Source: an uncultured Chitinophaga sp.
Lineage (GTDB): Bacteria; Bacteroidota; Bacteroidia; Chitinophagales; Chitinophagaceae
Direction: 5' to 3'
Length of the DNA: 64,000 nucleotides
NCBI RefSeq assembly: GCF_946479755.1
Contig: NZ_CAMLHC010000004.1
Span: 186,001 to 250,000 of the forward strand
The position numbers and the translations under genes were made by a program. Positions 27,466 through 36,076 of this stretch are shown here, one piece after another. Below the pieces are notes generated by a model. The model did not search any database. It was not told the origin of the DNA and worked only from the letters and a program-made list of their open reading frames with translations. Positions within the stretch are counted from its first letter, which is position 1. Every line of letters begins with the position of its first letter.

Positions 27466-28641
27466 TCATTCGGCAACGGCATCCCTGCGGGCGCCGATAT
27501 TATATACCAGTGAGAATTTCAGCGTGCGCCGCTCCCGCAGGCTGGTGCCGGTGGGGACCAGGTACGCTACGTCAAATTCTATGTTGGAGTACCGTACCCC
27601 CAGACCTGCGGAGAAATGCTGCCGCAGCCCTTTCTGGGGATGCTCGTAGAAATAGCCGGTCCGTGCAAAAAAGGCCTGCTTGTAGGCATATTCCAGGCCG
27701 CCGGCTACAGTGAACTCACGGATCTCTTCACTGAAACCGCCCGGCGCATCGCCAAAGGAAGAGAACAGGGCGTTGACTACTCCCCGGTTGGGGTCTTTCC
27801 CTTTGAGGATCTCGTCGGTGGGAATACCGGCGTCATTAACGGCGTAAAGGGGAGGAGTAGGCACCAGCAACTTGTTGATGTCTACTGCAAGGGTGAATTC
27901 ATGATCGTAGGTGTGCACAAACGTATAGCCACCACCGATACGCAGGTTCATGGGCAGAAAACTCTTGCGGGTATTGTCATCGGTGTACTGCAGCTTGGTG
28001 CCGATGTTGGTGAAACTCACCCCGAATGAGTAACGGTTGCCAAATTCAAGCCTGTCGGTGCTGTTCTGATAATAGTAGCCCACATCCCCGGCTACGGCCG
28101 ATGCCGGTTTTTGCTGCAGACCGTTGAAGGAGCCCTGTCCCAGCTGACTGCGTACATACCGCAGACTGATGGCGAGCGACATATGCTGTCCCAGCTTCCG
28201 GGCGTAGGCTGCATCCACCGCAAACTCCTTAGGCGAATAGGTTTGCAGGACGGTACCATTGTCGTCCCTGAAGGTCACTTCGCCATAGTTGAAGTATTTC
28301 ATGGACACACCAACACCCTCCACAGTATTGAAGTTTTTATAGGCAGACACATATGCCATGTTGGACTGGTTGTTATTCAATTCCCACATCCAGGGGGAGT
28401 AATTGGCGCTTACGCCCCAGTCGCCGGCAAAAACAATTTTCGCAGCATTGGAAAACAGGGAGTTGGGATCGGCTTCCAGCCCGATGGTGGCGTCTCCGGC
28501 CCCGCTGGAACGGGCATCGGGGTTTACCAGCAGGAAGCTGGCGCCGATATTAGGCGCTTTCTGCTCCGCTTTTTGGGCATGTACGGCCGGTTTTACGGCT
28601 GTCATGCCGCATAACAGTAGAATTATTCGACCATATTTCAT
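27466..28641 (-). CDS. porV: Type IX secretion outer membrane protein PorV (LptO)
   Basis: I use the ATG at 28641, giving a standard signal peptide (MKYGRIILLLCGMTAVKPAV); the longer frame begins 11 residues earlier. The approximately 391-residue product shows the PorV opening FLLVNPDARSSGAGDATIGL, then FSNAAKIVFAGDWGVSANYS and FSFSLVYN-like terminal strands. It is a 14-stranded barrel of the FadL superfamily that takes cargo from the Sov translocon to the attachment complex. A sorting-domain protein lies directly upstream. Confidence 0.88.
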   Translation of the reverse strand: MKYGRIILLLCGMTAVKPAVHAQKAEQKAPNIGASFLLVNPDARSSGAGDATIGLEADPNSLFSNAAKIVFAGDWGVSANYSPWMWELNNNQSNMAYVSAYKNFNTVEGVGVSMKYFNYGEVTFRDDNGTVLQTYSPKEFAVDAAYARKLGQHMSLAISLRYVRSQLGQGSFNGLQQKPASAVAGDVGYYYQNSTDRLEFGNRYSFGVSFTNIGTKLQYTDDNTRKSFLPMNLRIGGGYTFVHTYDHEFTLAVDINKLLVPTPPLYAVNDAGIPTDEILKGKDPNRGVVNALFSSFGDAPGGFSEEIREFTVAGGLEYAYKQAFFARTGYFYEHPQKGLRQHFSAGLGVRYSNIEFDVAYLVPTGTSLRERRTLKFSLVYNIGARRDAVAE

Positions 28642-28686
28642 GATTACGTTTTTTAAAAAAAAGAGGATGAGCAATAATGGATGGCA

Positions 28687-29193
28687 CTACTGGACTATCA
28701 GCTTCTCGAAGTAAATACTGGCGTTCACCTTCAGTACCACGGTGTAAATGCCCGCAGCAAAATGATTCACCGGTAGTATGACGGTGGTTTTGCCCGCGCC
28801 CATTTCCACAAACTGATGGTACAGGGTCTGGCCGGCAGGATTCAGTACCTGGATGGTCACCGTAGCGCCCCGGAGCAGGTCAAATTGCACCTTGGCGTTG
28901 GTCACGGCCGGGTTAGGGAAGATGATGTAGTTCTTGACCGGATTAGCGCCGGGAGGTAGGGCCGGAAGTTCTTCCGGTTGCTGAAAGCCCTGGGTGAGGA
29001 GCAGCCGGCCGTCTGTCACAGGCATTACCACTGATTCGCCTATGGTATACTGTATCAGGACGTTATTCACCGCACCACTGCCTCCGTTGCTGGCCACCAC
29101 CTGTCTGTTCAGGATCAGTTGAGCCCTCGCCGTGGTGCATAGCAATGCCAGTACCACTAGCGCAGAGATGCACTTGGAGATGTAAGATGTCAT
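28687..29193 (-). CDS. Small protein with T9SS type A sorting domain
   Basis: A 168-residue protein: signal peptide (about 1-25), a short N-terminal beta segment (GSGAVNNVLIQYTIGESVVM, LLLTQGFQQPEE) and a C-terminal type IX sorting domain (NYIIFPNPAVTNAKVQFDLL, FAAGIYTVVLKVN, EKLIVQ). The N-terminal part is the small module often found next to such domains. It is first in the porV run, 45 bases upstream. It is exported through T9SS; its own function is unknown. Confidence 0.85.
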   Translation of the reverse strand: MTSYISKCISALVVLALLCTTARAQLILNRQVVASNGGSGAVNNVLIQYTIGESVVMPVTDGRLLLTQGFQQPEELPALPPGANPVKNYIIFPNPAVTNAKVQFDLLRGATVTIQVLNPAGQTLYHQFVEMGAGKTTVILPVNHFAAGIYTVVLKVNASIYFEKLIVQ

Positions 29194-29707
29194 ATGAAAT
29201 CGGGTTAGAAAATGTACGTATGATATGGCCCGGCTGTTATCAACAGCCGGCAGCTCAGGAAGAAAGTATATTTCCCTTCATGACAGTATTTTTTTGGATT
29301 TTATAGATAATAATTCGCAATAAGGCCGTTCTGTATACCACGTTTTGATTTATGATGGTTGATGCTCAGTATTCGGTCCGACAACAATATTCGGTTTCAA
29401 CAACATACACAGGGATAAACCAGGACATTTTGGGGGGCAAACCTATTAAATCATGATACAAATGTGGAAGATTTATTGTTCAGTTAAAATACAGATTTTG
29501 TCTCCGGCAGGATTTTTTAAAAAAATGGCGGATTCCACCTAAAAACTGGTTAGACTATCAGGTACTTATTTTGAATTTAAGTAATGTGACAGAACGCCCG
29601 TGCTCGTTAATGAGAAATAACATTTGGACAATATTGCGCGTTTTATTTATTGCTAAAAATAAATTACCTTTGCCCCCCAAATTGCATTATTTAGTCATTT
29701 TAATATT
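29194..29707. other. Divergent intergenic region with the fusA promoter
   Basis: 514 AT-rich bases without a gene. TACCTTTG at 29665-29672 is the fusA -7 element; the transcript then begins with GCCCCCCAAATTG, the same start as the rpsJ and rpsL transcripts. The minus-strand promoter of the porV run should lie near 29200-29330, but I see no clear box. Confidence 0.6.
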
Positions 29708-31852
29708 ATGGCAGACTTAAGATTTCAAAGGAACTTTGGTATTGCGGCGCACATTGATGCGGGTAAAACCACTACCACAGAGCGTATCCTGTATTATACA
29801 GGTAAATCCCACAAGATTGGTGAGGTGCACGAGGGTGCTGCTACCATGGACTGGATGGCACAGGAGCAGGAAAGAGGTATTACCATCACATCTGCTGCTA
29901 CCACTTGTTTTTGGAATTTCCCAACCTTACAGGGTAAAGCTCTCCCGGACACTAAACAATATAAATTCAACATCATCGATACTCCGGGCCACGTGGACTT
30001 CACCGTGGAAGTAGAGCGCTCTCTGCGTGTACTGGACGGTCTGGTGGCACTGTTCTGCGCTGTATCCGGCGTTGAACCTCAGTCTGAAACCGTTTGGCGC
30101 CAGGCTAACCGCTACCGCGTACCCCGTATCGGTTTCGTTAATAAAATGGACCGTTCCGGCGCCGACTTCCTGAACGTGGTAAAACAGGTGAAAGAGATGC
30201 TGGGTGCTAACCCCGTGCCCCTGACCCTGCCTATCGGTGCTGAAGATACCTTCAAAGGCGTGGTTGACCTGATCACCATGAAAGGTATCATCTGGGACGA
30301 AGAAGGTAAAGGTGCTACCTACCAGGAAATCGAGATTCCGGAAGACATGAAGGAAGAAGCGAACGAATGGAGAGCTAAACTGGTAGAAGCCGTTGCTGAA
30401 TACGACGATACCCTGATGGAAAAATTCTTCGAAGATCCTAACTCTATCTCCGAAGCTGAAATCCACGAAGCGATCCGTAAAGCGACCATCGACATCGCTA
30501 TCATCCCGATGATGTGCGGTTCCTCCTTCAAAAACAAAGGTGTTCAGAAAATGCTGGATGCGGTTTGCCGTTACCTGCCTTCTCCAATGGACATCGAAGC
30601 GGTAAAAGGTACCAACCCCGACACCGGTGACGAAATTGAACGTAAACCAGACGCAAAAGAACCATTCGCTGCCCTGGCGTTCAAAATCATGACCGATCCG
30701 TTCGTAGGCCGTCTGGCGTTCTTCCGGGCTTACTCCGGTCACCTGGATGCAGGTTCCTACATCCTGAACACCCGTACCGGCAAAAACGAGCGTATCAGCC
30801 GTATCATGCAGATGCACGCCAACAAACAGAACCCGATCGACTTCATCGAAGCTGGTGACATCGGAGCTGCTGTAGGCTTTAAAGATATCAAAACAGGTGA
30901 TACCCTGTGCGATGAAAACAACCCGATCATCCTGGAATCTATGACATTCCCTGAGCCGGTTATCCACATCGCTATCGAACCTAAAACACAGGCCGACGTT
31001 GATAAAATGGGCATGGCTATCGCTAAACTGGTAGAAGAAGATCCTACCCTGAAAGCGAGAACCGACGAAGAAACCGGCCAAACCGTACTGAGCGGTATGG
31101 GCGAGCTTCACCTCGAAATCATTGTAGACCGTATGAAACGCGAGTTCAAGGTGGAAGTTAACCAGGGCGCGCCTCAGGTTGCTTACAAAGAAGCCCTGAC
31201 CGCTAAAATCGAACACCGCGAAGTGTTCAAGAAACAAACTGGTGGTCGTGGTAAATTCGCCGACATCCAGGTGGAAATCTCCCCTGCTGATGCTGAATGG
31301 CTGAAAGAAAACGACGGCAAATCCTTCCAGTTCGTGAACGATATCTTCGGTGGTGCTATCCCGAAAGAGTTCATCCCGGCTGTTCAGAAAGGTTTTGAAC
31401 AATCCATGAACCAGGGTGTACTGGCTAACTTCCCGCTGGTAAACCTGAAAGTACGCCTGTTCGACGGTTCCTTCCACGCAGTGGACTCCGACGCGATGTC
31501 CTTCGAACTCTGCGCCAAACAAGCTTTCCGTGAAGCTGCCCGCAAAGCTAAACCAGTACTGCTGGAGCCTATCATGAAAGTGGAAGTGCAAACACCTGAC
31601 CAGTACATGGGTGACGTTACCGGTGACCTCAACCGCCGTCGCGGTATGCTGGAAGGTATGGACTCCAGAAATGGTGTACAGGTGATCAAAGCCAAAGTGC
31701 CTTTGAGCGAAATGTTCGGTTACGTAACCCAACTGCGCTCTCTGTCTTCCGGCCGCGCCAGCTCCATCATGGAATTCTCTCACTACTCTCCGGCTCCGAA
31801 CAACGTGGCTGAAGAAGTGGTAGCGAAAGTAAAAGGTAAAGTAAACGCCTAA
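29708..31852 (+). CDS. fusA: Elongation factor G
   Basis: A 714-residue translational GTPase. G1 is [15 protein letters not shown] (about 14-28), G2 lies in [16 protein letters not shown]3 is DTPGHVDF and G4 is NKMD; domains II to V follow to the end. It drives translocation on the ribosome. It has its own promoter and terminator here, isolated from rpsG and from rpsJ. Confidence 0.98.
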   Translation: MADLRFQRNFGIAAHIDAGKTTTTERILYYTGKSHKIGEVHEGAATMDWMAQEQERGITITSAATTCFWNFPTLQGKALPDTKQYKFNIIDTPGHVDFTVEVERSLRVLDGLVALFCAVSGVEPQSETVWRQANRYRVPRIGFVNKMDRSGADFLNVVKQVKEMLGANPVPLTLPIGAEDTFKGVVDLITMKGIIWDEEGKGATYQEIEIPEDMKEEANEWRAKLVEAVAEYDDTLMEKFFEDPNSISEAEIHEAIRKATIDIAIIPMMCGSSFKNKGVQKMLDAVCRYLPSPMDIEAVKGTNPDTGDEIERKPDAKEPFAALAFKIMTDPFVGRLAFFRAYSGHLDAGSYILNTRTGKNERISRIMQMHANKQNPIDFIEAGDIGAAVGFKDIKTGDTLCDENNPIILESMTFPEPVIHIAIEPKTQADVDKMGMAIAKLVEEDPTLKARTDEETGQTVLSGMGELHLEIIVDRMKREFKVEVNQGAPQVAYKEALTAKIEHREVFKKQTGGRGKFADIQVEISPADAEWLKENDGKSFQFVNDIFGGAIPKEFIPAVQKGFEQSMNQGVLANFPLVNLKVRLFDGSFHAVDSDAMSFELCAKQAFREAARKAKPVLLEPIMKVEVQTPDQYMGDVTGDLNRRRGMLEGMDSRNGVQVIKAKVPLSEMFGYVTQLRSLSSGRASSIMEFSHYSPAPNNVAEEVVAKVKGKVNA

Positions 31853-31871
31853 TTACATCTTTCTCCATAGA

Positions 31872-31907
31872 AAAAGGTTGTCCTGCGAAAGCGGGACAAC
31901 CTTTTTT
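31872..31907 (+). terminator. Terminator of fusA
   Basis: AAAAGGTTGTCC and GGGACAACCTTTTTT form a GC-rich stem with a T-run just after the stop. Confidence 0.85.
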
Positions 31908-32001
31908 GCTTACATGAACATGTTATTGCCAGGTGGCAGTTTTTCGATAAATTCGGTGACATTATAACCTGCAACTGAACTTACTTTTTGCCAAATGCCA
32001 G

Positions 32002-32028
32002 GGTCCTGCCAGTCAGGACCTTTTTTTT
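32002..32028 (+). terminator. Second terminator without an obvious gene
   Basis: GGTCCTG (32002-32008) and CAGGACC (32014-32020) flank a short loop and are followed by eight T residues. No gene lies between it and the fusA terminator 95 bases upstream; a small TGCC/GGCA hairpin with a T-run is at about 31929. It is either a back-up terminator or the end of a short RNA. Confidence 0.6.
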
Positions 32029-32139
32029 GTTTTCCTGTAAAGGGCAGTAGGGGGTGGGCCGGCTTTTTCCGTCATACTATATGAAAATGCAATTCTAACT
32101 GAGCCTGTATTTTTTTACTGATAGCCGACTGACCACCAT

Positions 32140-32925
32140 ATGTACTTAGAAGTAACACAAGCACCACCTACAACTGTTAGATATGAAACAGGAGAAGAGG
32201 TCATACTGGCTCCTGGCCTCGATGTGATTCTGCCCTGCTGGAACCCGTCGGGCCCCTGGGTAGAATCGCTCATCAGGCACTATCATGAAGTCATCCGCCT
32301 TATGGGAGAGGTTCCCGTACAGCTCATCCTTGTAAATGACGGCTCGCTCCGTAACTTCACCGGTCAACATATCTCCTGGCTGGAAGCTGCCATCCCGGGC
32401 ATTATCATCGTCAACTACAAAGAGAACAGGGGTAAGGGCCATGCGGTCCGCGAAGGCGTGAAAAACTCCCGCTACGCCTACCAGGTGTATACCGACCTCG
32501 ATTTCCCCTTTGGTGTGGACGCTGTTAAAAAAGCCTACGATCAGCTTCAGCACGGCCTCGACGTAGTGGCCGGCGAAAGAGGCGCCGCCTACCTGAAAGA
32601 ACTGCCCCGCAAAAGAAGGATCATCACCCGCATCAGCCGCCTGCTCAATAAGGTCGTGCTCCGCCTCAAGGTAAAAGACGCCCAGGCAGGCCTGAAAGGG
32701 TTCAACGCCCACGGCAGGTCCGTACTGCTCAATACCACCATCGACGGTTTTTTATACGATAGCGAGTTTCTGTATAAAGCCGGTAAAAATCCACGTCTCA
32801 AAATCGGCGCAGTAGATGTATATTGCCGCCCCGGAATCAGCTTCAGCGCCTTTAAAATCAAACTGCTGCTGAAAGAACTCAGGAACTATTGCCGGATTAT
32901 TACCAGTGCTAACGCAGCTAACTAA
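32140..32925 (+). CDS. Family 2 glycosyltransferase, DPM1-like
   Basis: A 261-residue GT-A enzyme. It has LDVILPCWNPS, the nucleotide-binding VNDGS (about 65-69), GKGHAVREGVKNSRY, the metal-binding DLDFPFG (about 117-124, DxD) and KDAQAGLKGFNA, as in dolichyl-/polyprenyl-phosphate sugar transferases. No C-terminal membrane segment is seen. It overlaps functionally with the polysaccharide deacetylase 2 bases downstream, which suggests envelope glycan or glycolipid synthesis. Confidence 0.88.
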   Translation: MYLEVTQAPPTTVRYETGEEVILAPGLDVILPCWNPSGPWVESLIRHYHEVIRLMGEVPVQLILVNDGSLRNFTGQHISWLEAAIPGIIIVNYKENRGKGHAVREGVKNSRYAYQVYTDLDFPFGVDAVKKAYDQLQHGLDVVAGERGAAYLKELPRKRRIITRISRLLNKVVLRLKVKDAQAGLKGFNAHGRSVLLNTTIDGFLYDSEFLYKAGKNPRLKIGAVDVYCRPGISFSAFKIKLLLKELRNYCRIITSANAAN

Positions 32926-32927
32926 TT

Positions 32928-33692
32928 ATGAACCAGGAGAAAAGGATACTGCTCAGTGTAGACGTGGAAGAATTTGATATCCCCGAAGAATTCGGCCGGC
33001 AGGTACCCCTGCAGGAAAAACTGGAAATATCCAGGAAAGGCCTGCAAACTACCCTCGATCTCTTTGATCAGTACAATGTACGCGCTACCTTCTTCATTAC
33101 CGCCTACTGGGCACAGCACTACCCCGAGCTGATCCGGCAGGTGGCCGCCAAACATGAAATAGCTTCCCACGCCTACTACCACAGCTCTTTTTCCGATGCC
33201 GACCTGGAAGGGTCACGCCTGGCCCTGCAGGAAATCAGCGGGCAACAGGTACGCGGTTTCCGTATGCCCCGCCTCCGGAAAGTGAATATGAAGGCACTCA
33301 AAGATGCCGGTTACCTCTACGACGCCTCTCTGAACCCCACCTGGCTGCCCGGTCGCTACAACAACCGGCACCTGCCACGCACCATGTTCCGGGACAATAA
33401 TATGTGGATCATCCCTTCTTCCGTATCCCCCCTTATCCGGTACCCCGTTTTCTGGTTGAGCGTGAAAAATGCACCACTGTGGGTAACCCGCCATTTCAGT
33501 AAAACCATTCTCCGGAAAGATCATTACCTCTCTTTTTATTTCCATCCCTGGGAATTGGTAGATCTCCGTGGTTACGCTTTGCCTTCCTATATCAGCCGCG
33601 TTTCCGGTGCCAGAATGGAGCAGAAAATGGACGGCTTCCTGCGCTTTCTGCAGCAACAGGGCCGCTTCTGTGCACATATCGATATGCTCTGA
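32928..33692 (+). CDS. Polysaccharide deacetylase (NodB-like)
   Basis: A 254-residue enzyme. Motif 1 is SVDVEEFD (Asp12 region), motif 2 HAYYH (His81 and His85, metal ligands), motif 3 GFRMPR and the later SFYFHPWEL. The VDVEE variant of motif 1 is like that of exosortase-associated deacetylases. It should remove acetyl groups from a sugar made or carried by the neighbouring glycosyltransferase; the substrate is unknown. No signal peptide, so it is probably cytosolic. Confidence 0.88.
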   Translation: MNQEKRILLSVDVEEFDIPEEFGRQVPLQEKLEISRKGLQTTLDLFDQYNVRATFFITAYWAQHYPELIRQVAAKHEIASHAYYHSSFSDADLEGSRLALQEISGQQVRGFRMPRLRKVNMKALKDAGYLYDASLNPTWLPGRYNNRHLPRTMFRDNNMWIIPSSVSPLIRYPVFWLSVKNAPLWVTRHFSKTILRKDHYLSFYFHPWELVDLRGYALPSYISRVSGARMEQKMDGFLRFLQQQGRFCAHIDML

Positions 33693-34223
33693 TTTCCTGC
33701 CTTCTTAAAATGGAACGTGGACGCCTGCAACCACCGGTTTACCATGCCTGCATCCACCGGAAGGAAAACAGCTACTCCGGAATCCGGTCAGGCTTCCAAA
33801 CTATATCCCATCACCGCCAATCATCTCACAAATAAAAAAAAGCACAAGTGGCAAAAGATTTTTATGCAACAACATGTCGTGTGTAATTGTTATAAGCCTT
33901 AAGTGTAAATCAGAAGAGAAGCGTTACAAGCTGTGCAATGTGAAAAAAAAATTATATTTTTTTTAACAAGATGAATACTTATATGATTCATTTTCAGTAG
34001 TTTTGTTTCAAGTTCAGATTTAGTCGAAGATGTGCTTTTGATTGTTTGTGATTGTTTGATGCTTTTTTGTTAAGCAACCCATTATCCCCTGCCGCTAATT
34101 TTTCAGTTCATTATTCATTAGCAACCTGCTATAGCTGCAAACCTCAAATACTGATTTGCTGTTTTGCGCGATCGGCATATTTATTCATTCAGCATGTTAA
34201 ATGTTAAAACTAAAATGCACACT
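33693..34223. other. Intergenic region with promoter of the outer membrane barrel gene
   Basis: About 530 AT-rich bases. TAGTTTTG near 33998 fits the -7 consensus and would give a leader of about 220 bases for the gene at 34224. No convincing frame; the 61-residue frame near 33717 has no protein-like composition. Confidence 0.45.
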
Positions 34224-34841
34224 ATGAAAAAAATTCGTCTCCTAACCCTTATTGCAGTGAGCGTACTGATGGGATCAACCGTTAAAGCACAGATCCAGAA
34301 AGGTAATATTATGGTGGGGGCCAGCCTTACCAACCTCAATGTAACTTTCCAAAAGGAAAGCACTGCTTTCGGTGCAAACTTAACTCCCAAAATTGGCTGG
34401 TTTATCAAAGATGGCCTGGCAATCGGAGGTTATGTTAATTTTGGCGCCAATACTACCAAAAATAAGACAACGGATATCAGGGCTTCGAATACGAATTATG
34501 GTGTCGGTGCTTTTGCCCGTTATTTTGTAGAGGATAAAAACGTCCGCAAACTGGAGTTCTCCAAGAGAGTGAGATTCTTTGCGGAAGCTAATGCTGGATT
34601 TGCGGGACAAAACCCGGCGAGTGGCGCTTCTACCAATGGTTTTAATGTTGGTATCGGACCCGGTATTTCTTATTTCATCACACCAAACGTTGGCCTGGAA
34701 GGGTTATTGAAATATGATCTGACTGTAGGTGGAGGGAATTCCACGACTGCTAACAACCTCAGCCTGGGCATAGGTTTCCAGATCTATCTGCCGTCTGCTA
34801 AAGCAAAAGCTATTTACAGGGAAGAAAGAGGCGGAAAATAA
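34224..34841 (+). CDS. Small outer membrane beta-barrel protein
   Basis: From the ATG at 34224 the 205-residue product has a signal peptide (MKKIRLLTLIAVSVLMGSTV, cleaved after KAQ) and eight or so amphipathic strands (IMVGASLTNLNVTFQKE, LTPKIGWFIKDGLAIGGYVN, FFAEANAGFAGQNP, LSLGIGFQIYLPS). It is an OmpA/OmpX-like PF13505-type barrel. An upstream frame of 20 residues lacks a natural start context. Role unknown; it directly precedes the peptide array but has its own terminator. Confidence 0.85.
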   Translation: MKKIRLLTLIAVSVLMGSTVKAQIQKGNIMVGASLTNLNVTFQKESTAFGANLTPKIGWFIKDGLAIGGYVNFGANTTKNKTTDIRASNTNYGVGAFARYFVEDKNVRKLEFSKRVRFFAEANAGFAGQNPASGASTNGFNVGIGPGISYFITPNVGLEGLLKYDLTVGGGNSTTANNLSLGIGFQIYLPSAKAKAIYREERGGK

Positions 34842-34857
34842 TACACTGGCAAGTGAA

Positions 34858-34904
34858 AAAAAGGTCCCGGTAGTCATTCATCATGACGGCCGGGGCCCTT
34901 TTTT
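34858..34904 (+). terminator. Terminator of the barrel gene
   Basis: AAGGTCCCGG and CCGGGGCCCTT arms followed by TTTTTT, 20 bases after the stop. It insulates the array that follows. Confidence 0.75.
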
Positions 34905-34950
34905 ATTTTAATTAGGAATCCTGCTATACAGTATTAATAACAGAAAAGGA

Positions 34951-34995
34951 GTGACCTGCGTCATTGGTTGGAAGTAGTAGAAGCATTTACATTTG
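34951..34995 (+). promoter_or_regulatory. Array unit 1 promoter
   Basis: TACATTTG at 34988-34995 is a perfect -7 element. GTGACCTGCGTCAT at 34951-34964, 23 bases upstream, recurs at the same distance in unit 2 (GTGACCTGTATCAT). The 5' part of the transcript folds as a perfect 8-base hairpin (TGACCTGT, loop TAAT, ACAGGTCA, 35001-35020). Confidence 0.65.
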
Positions 34996-35021
34996 CAGCA
35001 TGACCTGTTAATACAGGTCAT

Positions 35022-35054
35022 TTGGGATTGCTGAAAACCAATGAAAGAGTAGGC
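35022..35054 (+). ncRNA. Array unit 1 conserved leader RNA motif
   Basis: A 33-base motif: stem TTGG/CCAA (35022-35025 with 35038-35041), loop GATTGCTGAAAA, then tail ending AAAGAGTAGGC. Loop GCT can pair with tail GGC. It lies 21 bases before the ATG of the unit 1 peptide. Confidence 0.7.
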
Positions 35055-35075
35055 TTTTATCTTAAATCCTCTGTT

Positions 35076-35225
35076 ATGTTACTGAATCAATTACTGGAAC
35101 TGCTGCGCAGACTTTTATGCGGATGCAACAACAACGATGACGATCATGGTGGTCACGGCGGTCATGGTGGACATGGTGGCCACGGTGGTCATGGTGGTCA
35201 TGGCGGCGGTTGTGGCCGTGGCTAA
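35076..35225 (+). CDS. Array unit 1 peptide: amphipathic helix plus Cys/His-Gly-Gly tail (49 aa)
   Basis: ATG at 35076. The product starts MLLNQLLELLRRLLCGC, an amphipathic Leu-rich helix like the other units, then an acidic NNNDDD linker and seven HGG repeats ending GGCGRG. The tail is encoded by a minisatellite of 9-base units (35147-35210) and looks able to bind metal ions such as Ni, Zn or Cu. The frame is open 18 codons further upstream, but that part is the conserved RNA motif and is not coding in units 3-6. It starts 85 bases after the promoter core. No homologue is known to me. Confidence 0.7.
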   Translation: MLLNQLLELLRRLLCGCNNNDDDHGGHGGHGGHGGHGGHGGHGGGCGRG

Positions 35226-35230
35226 GCACC

Positions 35231-35452
35231 CCTGAAATTTTTTGCTCTTAAAACCCCATAGCCTGTTTGCTACCCCAGAACCGCACGAGCAATGAGCCTA
35301 CCGAAAACCATGTAAAAGCGTAGCTGAGATCAAAAACCTTTTTCTCATGGTCCTCGATATACTCTTTACCTATTAACAGGTTATTTGTGTTGCTGATGTC
35401 CGCACTGGGCGGCATTCGGCTGAAGAGCATGTTTGTGTTTGTTACCCGTAGA
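35231..35452 (+). repeat. Array 3' region, copy 1
   Basis: About 220 bases between the unit 1 stop and its terminator, repeated after unit 2 (35821-36037) with long identical blocks such as CCTCGATATACTCTTTACCT. A 69-residue minus-strand frame in this copy is broken by single-base changes in the other, so the conservation is not protein coding. It contains TACTCTTT (35360-35367), the exact complement of AAAGAGTA in the leader motif, and a diverged motif-like stretch CCGAAAACCATGTAAAAGCG. Confidence 0.65.
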
Positions 35453-35478
35453 GCCATGACTTACGTCATGGCTTTTTT
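35453..35478 (+). terminator. Array unit 1 terminator
   Basis: GCCATGAC, loop TTAC, GTCATGGC, then TTTTTT. Confidence 0.85.
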
Positions 35479-35551
35479 ATGGTTACCCTCATTACGGGCG
35501 CTGGAAGATATTATCAACACCAAAAGCAGGTCGGCTAACAAATACCAAAGG

Positions 35552-35596
35552 GGTGACCTGTATCATGATTGTATTTGAGAGAAGCGGTTACATTTG
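35552..35596 (+). promoter_or_regulatory. Array unit 2 promoter
   Basis: TACATTTG at 35589-35596 with GTGACCTGTATCAT at 35552-35565, the same spacing as unit 1. A GC-rich hairpin (GGCCGGT/ACCCGGTC with a bulge) follows at the transcript start. Confidence 0.65.
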
Positions 35597-35622
35597 TAAC
35601 ATGGCCGGTTAACACCCGGTCA

Positions 35623-35655
35623 TTGGGATTGCTGAAAACCAATAAAAGAGTAGGC
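35623..35655 (+). ncRNA. Array unit 2 conserved leader RNA motif
   Basis: Stem ATTGG/CCAAT (35622-35626 with 35639-35643), loop GATTGCTGAAAA, tail AAAAGAGTAGGC. Loop GCT pairs with tail GGC through one G-U. The motif ends 24 bases before the ATG. Confidence 0.7.
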
Positions 35656-35679
35656 TTTAACCCCCTAAAACCATTTGTT

Positions 35680-35808
35680 ATGCTCCTTTGTGGATTGCTT
35701 GAATGGCTTCGTCGGCTGCTTTGCGGCGACGACAATAACGGTAATAATGGTGGCTGCCGCCGTCGTGACGATGATGATGACTATCGCTGCCATCGCCGTC
35801 GTTGCTAA
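35680..35808 (+). CDS. Array unit 2 peptide: amphipathic helix plus Cys-rich charged tail (42 aa)
   Basis: ATG at 35680. The helix MLLCGLLEWLRRLLCG matches unit 1 in pattern, then comes DDNNGNNGG and a charged tail with alternating basic and acidic runs (CRRRDDDDD, CHRRRC). Five cysteines in 42 residues suggest disulfides or metal binding. The tail differs completely from unit 1 while the helix is kept, as if the helix is the functional core. No homologue known. Confidence 0.65.
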   Translation: MLLCGLLEWLRRLLCGDDNNGNNGGCRRRDDDDDYRCHRRRC

Positions 35809-35820
35809 ACGCCACCCCGT

Positions 35821-36037
35821 TATGAAATTTTGCTCTTGAAAACCCCAGGCCGGATTGCCCCCTCCCAGACCATACGAACAATGAGAATGCCGGAACCATG
35901 TAAAAGCGTAGCTGAGATTTAAAACCCTTTTCTCAATGGTCCTCGATATACTCTTTACCTGAAAGGTGATTTACGTAGCTGATGTCCGCACTGGGCGGCA
36001 TTCGGCCGGAGAGCATGTCGTGTTTGTTACCCGCAGA
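35821..36037 (+). repeat. Array 3' region, copy 2
   Basis: Second copy of the noncoding 3' region of unit 1. It keeps TACTCTTT (35949-35956), TGTAAAAGCGTAGCTGAGAT and GATGTCCGCACTGGGCGGCA. Indels of one base destroy the minus-strand frame of copy 1. Confidence 0.65.
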
Positions 36038-36062
36038 GCCATGACTAACGTCATGGCTTTTT
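36038..36062 (+). terminator. Array unit 2 terminator
   Basis: GCCATGAC, loop TAAC, GTCATGGC, then TTTTT; the same stem as unit 1. Confidence 0.85.
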
Positions 36063-36076
36063 CACGCTGGTACTGC

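Noticed and set aside
29927..31783. 618-residue minus-strand frame opposite fusA
   Set aside because: It is the mirror of a highly expressed gene with strong codon bias; composition (His/Phe/Val-rich) and lack of any domain show a shadow frame.
33717..33902. 61-residue frame downstream of the deacetylase
   Set aside because: No conserved features, no start context, and a promoter region for the next gene lies in the same stretch.
35022..35075. In-frame N-terminal extension of the unit 1 and 2 peptides through the leader motif
   Set aside because: The same motif is out of frame or interrupted by stops in units 3-6; conservation is of RNA structure, and the ATG distance is constant.
35248..35457. 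69-residue minus-strand frame in the 3' region of array unit 1
   Set aside because: Single-base indels destroy it in the otherwise well-conserved second copy, so the conservation is not for this protein.
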